From DAOTWY01 sp003696565 (GTDB lineage Bacteria; Chloroflexota; Anaerolineae; Aggregatilineales; Phototrophicaceae), in contig DAOTWY010000058.1 in NCBI GenBank assembly GCA_034435635.1, forward strand, positions 1 to 8,298: 8,298 bases of DNA, read 5' to 3'. This document shows positions 1-5,693 of the stretch, in pieces. The notes beneath the pieces were generated by a model. The model was not told the origin of the DNA. It did not search any database and saw nothing but the letters and a program-made list of their open reading frames with translations. Made by a program: the position numbers and the translations under genes. The number at the start of each line of letters is the position of its first letter. Position 1 is the first letter of the stretch.

Positions 1-941
1 CCCTGCGCATCTGGAACCCTGACGGCAATCCCATCGCTTCCCTTAAAGGGCATTCTGATTACGTATGGGATGCCATCCAACTCCAAAACGGCAACATCCT
101 CTCTTGGAGTCCTGATGCCACCCTGCGCATCTGGGATAGTGATGGCAATCCCATCGCTTCCCTTCTAGGGCATTCTGGCTGGTTCATCGGTGCCATCCAA
201 CTCCAAAACGGCAACATCCTCTCTTGGAGTGGTGATGCCACCCTGCGCATCTGGAACCCTGACGGCAATCCCATCGCTTCCCTCAAAGGGCATTCTGCTT
301 CCGTCGAAGGTGCCATCCTACTCCAAAACGGTAACATCCTCTCTTGGAGTAGAGACCACACCCTGCGCATCTGGAACCCTGACGGCAATCCCATCACTTC
401 CCTTCTAGGGCATTCTGATTCCGTACGGGGTGCCATCCAACTCCAAAACGGCAACATCCTCTCTTGGAGTGATGATGACACCCTGCGCATCTGGAACCCT
501 GACGGCAATCCCATCGCTTCCCTTCTAGGGCATTCTTCTTACATATGGGATGCCATCCAACTCCAAAACGGCAACATCCTCTCTTGGAGTGGGCGCTTAT
601 TCGGCAAAAACAAAGACCACACCCTGCGCATCTGGGATAGTGATGGCACATTTATCCGGCAAATGACAGGGGAGGAGGCGGAGCGGTTATGGGCAGAAGC
701 ACAGCGCGCACAGGGGGAACGCCCTGCCGTCTGGCGCACCAACATATACACCCTGATCAGCATTTGGCAGCATGTCACCCCCTTCATCAGTGATACAGGA
801 TTATTTAGCCGTGTCACGGTATGGACGGCGGATTTCCGTGTGGTGTGTGGCGGGGCAGCGGGCAGGCTGCACTTCTTACGGGCGAACGCCGCACTCCGGC
901 AGCTTTGGCAAGCCTGGTTAGATCAAACGGCGGAATCATAG
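1..941 (+). CDS. WD40-repeat protein with near-identical repeats, 3' part (5' end outside window)
   Basis: The reading frame starting at base 3 is open from the left edge to the TAG at 939-941, giving 312 codons; the true start lies outside. Residues 1-207 are five tandem WD40-type units beginning LRIW, containing GHS, and ending ILSWS-x-D-x-T. Four are 40 residues long; the fifth carries 7 extra residues before its closing D-x-T. A sixth LRIWDSDG start (residue 208) leads into a divergent tail that has an Ala/Glu/Arg-rich helix (about 224-240) and a VVCGGAAGRLHFLRA segment (about 280-294), resembling the last blade of bacterial propellers. Variation between units is concentrated after GHS and around the D-x-T turn. 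WD40 propellers bind ligands or partner proteins. In bacteria, long high-identity arrays are often the C-terminal sensor of STAND/NACHT/NB-ARC ATPases, but whether such a domain lies upstream cannot be seen. Internal ATGs such as the one at 663 are not credible starts because the repeat frame runs straight through them. Confidence 0.9.
   Translation, partial: LRIWNPDGNPIASLKGHSDYVWDAIQLQNGNILSWSPDATLRIWDSDGNPIASLLGHSGWFIGAIQLQNGNILSWSGDATLRIWNPDGNPIASLKGHSASVEGAILLQNGNILSWSRDHTLRIWNPDGNPITSLLGHSDSVRGAIQLQNGNILSWSDDDTLRIWNPDGNPIASLLGHSSYIWDAIQLQNGNILSWSGRLFGKNKDHTLRIWDSDGTFIRQMTGEEAERLWAEAQRAQGERPAVWRTNIYTLISIWQHVTPFISDTGLFSRVTVWTADFRVVCGGAAGRLHFLRANAALRQLWQAWLDQTAES
3..623 (+). repeat. Tandem 120-bp repeat array encoding WD40 units
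   Basis: Units begin at 3, 123, 243, 363 and 483, exactly 120 bp apart, each starting with ctgcgcatctgg. The fifth unit is 141 bp because of 21 extra bases at about 591-611, and a degenerate sixth unit begins at 624. Long segments are the same in every copy at DNA level, including third codon positions; for example gccatccaactccaaaacgg recurs in units 1, 2, 4 and 5, and unit 3 differs by one base. The period is a multiple of three and keeps the reading frame, so this is a coding tandem repeat, not a CRISPR or an intergenic satellite. Confidence 0.97.
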
Positions 942-2171
942 GGCAAAGTTAGGTCTGGGGGGCGTGTCATCAGCTGGTGGCACGCTCAGCAGGGTAAAAC
1001 TAAAGCGTCCGCCGCCACCGTTGGCGTTGCTCTCCGCCCAAATGCGCCCGCCGTGCGCTTCCACAATGTGGCGGCAAATCGCCAAGCCCAAGCCACTCCC
1101 TTCCCCACTAGAGCGCGATGCATCCACCTGATAAAACCGCTCAAAAATACGATCAACGGCTTCGGGTGGCACGCCAGGTCCGTTATCTAGCACGGTGATG
1201 ACCACCTCATCGCCCTGCTCCACCGCGCTGATGGTCACGGCATCCCCGCGTGGTGACCACTTGAGCGCGTTATGGATCAAATTGACAAACACCCGCTGGA
1301 TCAAATCACGGTCACACAGCACCATCAGCTTAGCGGGAATGTGCCGAACCAGTTGAATATCATGGGCATCGCTGCGTTCCGCCATGCGCTCAACAGCTTC
1401 TTCCACAATATCCTCCAGGGGTTGTTCCACCAAGCGTACAATGGACTGCCCGGATTCAATCATGGATAAATCGGACATCTCCTGCACCAGCCATAATAAG
1501 TTATCCGTCTCCTTGGCAATTGCCCGCAGGGATGAAATGGTGTCCTTCCGCTTGGGTTTATCCTGCTCATGGAATAAACCATCGATAATCAAGCGGATGT
1601 TGGCGATCGGTGTGCGCAGTTCATGGCTGATGTTCGCCACCATATCGCGGCGGGCACGGTTCAATTTGACGAGTTGCGTAATATCATGTAACGCCAAGCC
1701 AACAAATACCTGTTCCCCCAGCCGATAAACCTGTGCGCGCACACGATAATGCCGGTCATCAATCGTCATCTGCTCTTCAAAAGAGACCTCCTGATTAATC
1801 AGCGCGTCATCCACCATCATACTTAGCTCGGTTTTATGGGTAAGGTCAATCAACTTTTGGTTCACAGGCTGCTCAGCGGGGAATAAGGTTTGCGCAGCCT
1901 GGTTAAGCGCAATAACACGGCATTCATCATCCACCACAATCAGCGCGTCATAGGCACTATTTGCCAACGCCATCATCAAGCTGTTTTGATAATCATAATG
2001 TTGTATGGTTTGGCTTAATTGCGCCTTACGTTGTGTAATTTGTTCAATGTATCGCGATGTTTTGGCACGATGCACCCGTAAATCGGTCTGCAAATCACGC
2101 AGAGTCGTCCGCAACACCAGTACATAAAGCCCCAACAGCAAACTAACAATCAACAGAATCAAACTTGTCAT
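936..2171 (-). CDS. Membrane-anchored PAS-domain sensor histidine kinase (PhoR/WalK-like)
   Basis: This 411-residue protein has one N-terminal transmembrane helix (about 2-20), a helical linker (about 22-58), a PAS domain (about 64-165, with the typical ALIVVDD and VIALNQAA segments), a HisKA domain with NISHELRTPI (phospho-accepting His183), and a HATPase_c domain with an N-box (Asn301), a G1 box (DNGPGVP, 329-335), an F-box (IFERFYQ) and a G2 box (GSGLGLAI, 358-365). All residues needed for autophosphorylation and ATP binding are visible. There is no second transmembrane helix or extracytoplasmic domain, so the signal is probably cytoplasmic or membrane-proximal. It starts with the ATG directly after the stop of the upstream membrane-protein gene (0 bp between) and has a GGAGG site 8 bp upstream. 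It is the last gene of a probable operon whose response regulators are the obvious phosphotransfer partners. Its last codons overlap the convergent WD40 gene by 6 bp. Family assignment is firm; the pathway is unknown. Confidence 0.95.
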   Translation of the reverse strand: MTSLILLIVSLLLGLYVLVLRTTLRDLQTDLRVHRAKTSRYIEQITQRKAQLSQTIQHYDYQNSLMMALANSAYDALIVVDDECRVIALNQAAQTLFPAEQPVNQKLIDLTHKTELSMMVDDALINQEVSFEEQMTIDDRHYRVRAQVYRLGEQVFVGLALHDITQLVKLNRARRDMVANISHELRTPIANIRLIIDGLFHEQDKPKRKDTISSLRAIAKETDNLLWLVQEMSDLSMIESGQSIVRLVEQPLEDIVEEAVERMAERSDAHDIQLVRHIPAKLMVLCDRDLIQRVFVNLIHNALKWSPRGDAVTISAVEQGDEVVITVLDNGPGVPPEAVDRIFERFYQVDASRSSGEGSGLGLAICRHIVEAHGGRIWAESNANGGGGRFSFTLLSVPPADDTPPRPNFAL

Positions 2172-4040
2172 CTATTTCGCCTCCACAAGGAGCAAAACAC
2201 GATCATCAACATAGCGTATCCCTTGCGGGTCAAAGGCGGGCAAACGTGGCGCGTCCGCAAGTTCAGCATATAGCCCAACATACACTTTTAAACAATCCGG
2301 CGGGCTATCAATAAACACCGTGCGTATATCGGTTTGAACTTCCCCCGGCTGCCACAAGTGAAACGGATAAACATCCCCCCAGGCATACCCGTCTGACTGT
2401 GCGATCAACACATCATCACAATGCACATGCAAAAACGTTTTAACAGGCATGGGCTGTTGCACTTGCCAGGTCAAGGAGACGATCAACCGCCCATCATGAA
2501 AGACCGCATGACCATCCAACAACTGCATTTCACCAAAATCCGCCAGGGGAACAGCAGGCACGGTGTTTTCTCCCGCCACTTTGACCAAATAAAACGCATC
2601 CCCTTCAAATTGGGTGCGATAGACCTGCCGCCCACTTTTTAATAAGTCGATCAACGGTTGCCCATCCATCACCTGCCCATGTGGGTTAAAGCGATAGTGC
2701 GTGGCGTTCAAGGTTGCCAAATGCGTCACTGCCACCACATCACGGATTTCCAGCGGGGTATTCATCCAAACCTGCTGACTGTAGTCGAGTGAGGGGTCTG
2801 TCCATAATACGCCTTCTGTACCGATCAAAAAGCGGCGGTTTTGATCTAGCGGGGCAATATATGCCGGTGCGTTGAGGATAACCGCACCCGTGTGCAACAC
2901 ATCATCATGAATAAACTGCTGCACAAGATCATGATTATACGCCGCCAAGCGCAAAAAATCGCCCCGGCGCATCCCCAAAAAATTCAGGCTAATTAACACC
3001 GCGCCAAACATCAGCACCATCGCAGGGAAAATCAACCATCGTGATCGACACATTGCCGCCAGGGTCACCCCCCAGAACATCGCGCCACCAGCAGAAGCAA
3101 ACAACGCCAAGCGTGTTTGACCGAGGACATAACCCGCTGGCAAAAAGATCACGGCGGGCAAAATCGCCAGCACATACCAGCCAACCCCAAACCAAGCAAA
3201 CCGCGCGCCTTTTTTGTGCCACCACCATAACAGGCAACAGCTAATGAGTGCCCCAGCACTAACGATAATCAGCCAGGGATCAGCATCCGCATGTATAAAC
3301 GGGCGCGCTAAGGATGCAAATGGATAGATCAGACCCTGAATCATCACCGCAAATGCCGCTGGAAAATCTTGTGTTAACGTGCGGGCTTCGTCATTTGGGC
3401 TAAATGTCAGCCATAACACGATATACAACGCAACGATCGCTGTATTGGGCACGATCATCAGCCAATCCCGCCGTGTGAATTGCCAGCCGCGCACCACACC
3501 TAAATAGCCAATCAGCAGTGGCAAAAGCAGAATGCCATTTTCATGGCTGAATACACCAATAAACCCTGCCACCCAACACAGCATCAAGGATATGCGTCCG
3601 GACTTAGTTGCCAGCCACAAACACATCAACACCCCAAGGATGAGTGTCAAATGGAACAAAGCTGCGACCATTGCCACCGCCTGATAGCTGAAAGGGAATA
3701 GCACAAAAGCGCATCCGGCAATCAGACCAGCCAGCACACCGTAAAACTGCCGTGTAATTTGTGCAACAAGCACGCCCGCCACACCAAAGCAGAATACATT
3801 TAGCGCGTGTAGTGCATAAACAGGGTAGCCCACACCTTCAAAAAGCTTCCAAATAGTAAATGCTACCGGACGATAAAACGGAAATGGCGCAAAATCTCCC
3901 CAATGCTGTAACCCATTGATTTGCGCTAATATTTGGAAATGCGGGCCGTCATCCAAAAAATATGGCAAGCGCAACGCATATCCATATACGCCTAAAGTCA
4001 AAAGCATCGGCAAGCTCAATGCCAAATAACGCCTAATCAT
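2172..4040 (-). CDS. Multi-pass membrane protein, GT-C glycosyltransferase-like, with C-terminal beta-sandwich
   Basis: The protein has about 622 residues. Residues 1-355 are hydrophobic, with roughly ten or eleven transmembrane helices. After the first helix comes FLDDGPHF with an Asp-Asp pair (30-31), then FYRP (55-58) and a YALHALNVF helix. This layout, with acidic residues in the first outer loop, is typical of GT-C enzymes that move sugars from polyprenyl-phosphate carriers to extracytoplasmic acceptors. Residues about 360-490 are soluble. The end (about 502-600) has FLHVHCDD, AQSDGYAWGDVYP and WQPGEV, resembling the beta-sandwich attached to many Chloroflexota membrane glycosyltransferases. 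The donor, the acceptor and even activity are unproven; it could be a non-catalytic relative. The start is ambiguous: a GTG at 4043 overlaps the upstream stop by 4 bp, while the ATG at 4040 overlaps it by 1 bp (TGATG) and is better spaced from a GAGG. I chose the ATG; the difference is one residue. It lies between a response regulator and a kinase, with no gap on either side. Confidence 0.8.
   Translation of the reverse strand: MIRRYLALSLPMLLTLGVYGYALRLPYFLDDGPHFQILAQINGLQHWGDFAPFPFYRPVAFTIWKLFEGVGYPVYALHALNVFCFGVAGVLVAQITRQFYGVLAGLIAGCAFVLFPFSYQAVAMVAALFHLTLILGVLMCLWLATKSGRISLMLCWVAGFIGVFSHENGILLLPLLIGYLGVVRGWQFTRRDWLMIVPNTAIVALYIVLWLTFSPNDEARTLTQDFPAAFAVMIQGLIYPFASLARPFIHADADPWLIIVSAGALISCCLLWWWHKKGARFAWFGVGWYVLAILPAVIFLPAGYVLGQTRLALFASAGGAMFWGVTLAAMCRSRWLIFPAMVLMFGAVLISLNFLGMRRGDFLRLAAYNHDLVQQFIHDDVLHTGAVILNAPAYIAPLDQNRRFLIGTEGVLWTDPSLDYSQQVWMNTPLEIRDVVAVTHLATLNATHYRFNPHGQVMDGQPLIDLLKSGRQVYRTQFEGDAFYLVKVAGENTVPAVPLADFGEMQLLDGHAVFHDGRLIVSLTWQVQQPMPVKTFLHVHCDDVLIAQSDGYAWGDVYPFHLWQPGEVQTDIRTVFIDSPPDCLKVYVGLYAELADAPRLPAFDPQGIRYVDDRVLLLVEAK
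2180..2184 (-). promoter_or_regulatory. Shine-Dalgarno site (GGAGG) of the histidine kinase
   Basis: GGAGG on the minus strand lies 8 bases before the ATG at 2171 and inside the last codons of the upstream membrane-protein gene. Together with the TAG-ATG abutment it supports this start and suggests translational coupling. Confidence 0.7.
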
Positions 4041-4729
4041 CACCCCTCAAAGCGGTAACCAACCCCGCGTACCGTAATGATTCGCCGAGGATTTGAGGCA
4101 TCATCCTCAATTTTTTCCCGCAACCAGCGAATATGTACATCCACTGTGCGCTTATCCACAAAATAATCATAGCCCCAAACTTTGGTCAAAATGAGATCAC
4201 GAGATAAGACAGCACTCTTGTTACGCATTAATTCCGCCAGCAAATCAAATTCTTTATTGCTCAGCTTGACCTCATCCTCTCCTTTAAACACTCGCCGTGA
4301 GGTGAGGTTCAGACGTAAATCATTAGAGACGATCTCATCTTGCTGCATAACGGTCCGTCCAGGGGCACGTCGCATCACAGCACGAACCCGTGCTAAAAAT
4401 TCGCCCAACCCAAACGGCTTGACGATATAATCATCTGCGCCGCTTTCTAGCCCAACAATTTTATCCACCTCGGTACCACGTGCAGTGAGCATAATAATCG
4501 GAATATGTGCTGTAGAAGCATCATGCCGAACCATCCGACAAATACTTAGCCCATCTAACCCCGGCAGCATAATATCTAACACAATTAAATCCGGCACTTC
4601 TGCGCGTATTTTTTGTAAGCCAACTTCTCCATCAGATGCTGTATAAACCGTAAACCCTTCTGAACGCAATTTATCCGCAAGATTGTGCAACAGTGTCTCT
4701 TCGTCTTCAACTACTAGAACTTTCACCAT
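4040..4729 (-). CDS. OmpR/PhoB-family response regulator (RR-A)
   Basis: This 229-residue two-domain regulator has a receiver at 1-120 with the acidic pair Glu8-Asp9, phospho-acceptor Asp52 (VLDIMLP), Thr82, Tyr101 and Lys104 (KPF). A linker (about 121-133) leads to a winged-helix DNA-binding domain (about 134-227) with LTSRRVF, LSNKEFDLL, recognition helix TVDVHIRWLREKIE and the closing VRGVGYRFEG wing. It is expected to dimerise on phosphorylation through the alpha4-beta5-alpha5 face and bind direct-repeat sites. The ATG is preceded by AAAGGG at 9 bp. Its stop overlaps the downstream membrane-protein start, so the two are translationally coupled, and the histidine kinase follows in the same unit. 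It is a close paralogue of the regulator just upstream: about 40 of 229 residues differ by eye, roughly 82% identity. The differences lie mainly in beta1/alpha1 and the interdomain linker. The regulon cannot be read from this window. Confidence 0.95.
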   Translation of the reverse strand: MVKVLVVEDEETLLHNLADKLRSEGFTVYTASDGEVGLQKIRAEVPDLIVLDIMLPGLDGLSICRMVRHDASTAHIPIIMLTARGTEVDKIVGLESGADDYIVKPFGLGEFLARVRAVMRRAPGRTVMQQDEIVSNDLRLNLTSRRVFKGEDEVKLSNKEFDLLAELMRNKSAVLSRDLILTKVWGYDYFVDKRTVDVHIRWLREKIEDDASNPRRIITVRGVGYRFEG

Positions 4730-4870
4730 GCGTTAAAACCCTTTATTGTCTTGCATTGTTTTGTCATCGCCATAAACGAACAGGCAAGAACTAATCCCTA
4801 TCGTCTTAAACAAGCGTTCACATTATGCTTCACGAATGTTTAATGGGTTTTAAATGTTATGGGGAGTCTG
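4730..4870 (-). promoter_or_regulatory. 141-bp spacer between the two response regulators; possible internal regulatory region
   Basis: This AT-rich spacer has no ORF. I found no convincing sigma70 promoter and no strong terminator hairpin, so read-through from RR-B into RR-A is likely. On the plus strand two TTTAA elements (4839-4843 and 4849-4853) lie 10 bp apart. GGGTTTTAA (4845-4853) has its inverted counterpart TTAAAACCC at 4734-4742, next to the RR-A start. These could be binding sites for the regulators themselves, but the base composition makes chance matches likely. Confidence 0.3.
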
Positions 4871-5560
4871 TTAACCTTCAAAGCGATACCCAACACCTCG
4901 CACCGTCATGATTCGTTTCGGGTTAGAAGGGTCATCTTCGATTTTTTCCCGCAGCCAGCGAATATGCACATCCACCGTGCGCTTATCCACAAAATAATCA
5001 TACCCCCAAACTTTGGTCAAAATGAGATCACGAGACAGCACCGCATTCTTGTTGCGCATTAATTCTGTCAGCAGATCAAACTCTTTGTTACTCAGTTTGA
5101 TCTCCTCTTCTCCCTTAAACACCCGCCGTGAAGTGAGGTTCAAACGCAAATTATCCGAAATGATTTCATTTTGCTTACCCATGCCATGCGCAGCTGGGCG
5201 GCGCAACACTGCACGAACCCGTGCTAAAAATTCACCCAACCCAAACGGTTTGACGATGTAGTCATCTGCGCCGCTTTCTAGCCCGACGATTTTATCCACC
5301 TCGGTACCCCGTGCAGTGAGCATAATGATGGGAATATGTGCCGTAGAGGGATCATGCCGAACCATTCGGCAAATACTTAGTCCGTCTAAGGTTGGGAGCA
5401 TAATATCCAACACAATCAAATCTGGGGCTTCTTCTCTTATTTTTTTTAACCCAATTTCGCCATCGGATGCCGTGCTGACGGTAAAGCCTTCTTTAGTCAG
5501 CTTATCATCCAGATTTTTGAGAAGCATCTTATCGTCTTCAATCAGCATGATGGTGGTCAT
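4871..5560 (-). CDS. OmpR/PhoB-family response regulator (RR-B), paralogue of the next gene
   Basis: This 229-residue regulator has the same architecture and length as RR-A: acidic residues at 8-10, phospho-acceptor Asp52, Thr82, Tyr101, Lys104, then a winged-helix domain ending in VRGVGYRFEG. Residues 72-116 (alpha3 end through alpha5) and the recognition helix with its surroundings are identical to RR-A, so DNA specificity and dimer contacts should be the same. Helix alpha1 (residues 10-24) and the linker (about 119-135) differ most, and these regions affect kinase choice and signal transmission in this family. The ATG start has AAAGG 7 bp upstream. It is the first gene after the peptidase terminator and probably the promoter-proximal gene of the regulator/membrane protein/kinase operon. 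No second kinase is seen in the window, so it may share the downstream kinase or use an unlinked one. Confidence 0.95.
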   Translation of the reverse strand: MTTIMLIEDDKMLLKNLDDKLTKEGFTVSTASDGEIGLKKIREEAPDLIVLDIMLPTLDGLSICRMVRHDPSTAHIPIIMLTARGTEVDKIVGLESGADDYIVKPFGLGEFLARVRAVLRRPAAHGMGKQNEIISDNLRLNLTSRRVFKGEEEIKLSNKEFDLLTELMRNKNAVLSRDLILTKVWGYDYFVDKRTVDVHIRWLREKIEDDPSNPKRIMTVRGVGYRFEG

Positions 5561-5569
5561 AAGGCAGCC

Positions 5570-5586
5570 TTTAAGTGAAGTTTAAT
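5570..5586 (-). promoter_or_regulatory. Candidate OmpR-type direct repeat upstream of RR-B
   Basis: On the plus strand TTTAAG (5570-5575) and TTTAAT (5581-5586) are 11 bp apart start to start. This is the helical-turn spacing used by OmpR/PhoB-family dimers. The pair lies 10-26 bp before the RR-B start codon, where binding would block expression, which would fit negative autoregulation. This is inference from spacing and position only. Confidence 0.25.
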
Positions 5587-5587
5587 C

Positions 5588-5629
5588 ACAATATATGTTT
5601 AGTGTTTCCTTAATATGAGGGTTTGTCAA
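5588..5629 (-). promoter_or_regulatory. Possible promoter of the RR-B operon
   Basis: On the minus strand a perfect TTGACA (-35) lies at 5624-5629. At 16-18 bp spacing the best -10 is poor (AACACT, 5601-5606). A better TATATT (5590-5595) is too far away for this -35. Because the peptidase terminator lies just upstream, a promoter must exist in this gap if the operon is expressed independently. It may need activation by a regulator. Confidence 0.35.
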
Positions 5630-5648
5630 GATGAGGAAATTAGGAATC

Positions 5649-5676
5649 AAAAAGCCGGAGCAATATGCCCCGGCTT
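5649..5676 (-). terminator. Rho-independent terminator of the peptidase gene
   Basis: AAGCCGG (5652-5658) pairs with CCGGCTT (5670-5676). The stem continues with GC/GC (5660-5661 and 5667-5668) across one mismatch to an AATAT loop. On the minus strand the hairpin is followed by a run of five T (5653-5649). It lies 18 bp beyond the peptidase stop codon, separating that gene from the downstream regulator operon. Confidence 0.85.
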
Positions 5677-5693
5677 ATGTGACAAATAGCTAA

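Larger units (their letters stand above)
4040..5560 (-). repeat. Tandem duplication of a response regulator gene (copies offset by 831 bp)
   Basis: The two 690-bp genes (4040-4729 and 4871-5560) are direct repeats with the same length and no indels in the protein alignment. DNA identity is high over long stretches. For example, segments near 4168-4202 and 4999-5033 are identical over about 32 bases, covering the KVWGYDYF part of the DNA-binding domain. The 5' 70 codons and the linker region are much more diverged than the rest. Confidence 0.9.

Noticed and set aside
190..408. Plus-strand ORF in the array in another frame
   Set aside because: Out of frame with the LRIW/GHS repeats. Serine/proline-rich low-complexity translation caused by the repeat.
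59..514. Long minus-strand ORF with repeated MGLPSGFQMRRV units
   Set aside because: It is the antisense shadow of the 120-bp WD40 repeats. The period is divisible by three and lacks stops in that frame, so it appears open. It has no Shine-Dalgarno site or credible protein features.
3..623. CRISPR-like or intergenic satellite array
   Set aside because: The units are 120 bp with no unique spacers, and they encode a continuous WD40 frame.
539..817. Minus-strand ORF opposite the WD40 tail
   Set aside because: Opposes the supported WD40 frame, and its C-terminal part is again the antisense repeat translation.
663..941. Separate small gene starting at the ATG at 663
   Set aside because: The frame is open from base 3 without interruption through the WD40 units into this segment, so the ATG is an internal methionine of the larger protein.
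4808..4835. Weak inverted repeat AAGC...GCTT between the two regulators as a terminator
   Set aside because: Only a 4-5 bp stem with a long loop and no following T run, so it is not a credible intrinsic terminator.
4182..5261. Two matching plus-strand ORFs (4182-4430 and 5013-5261) that resemble each other
   Set aside because: Their similarity only mirrors the duplicated response regulators on the minus strand. No independent coding evidence.
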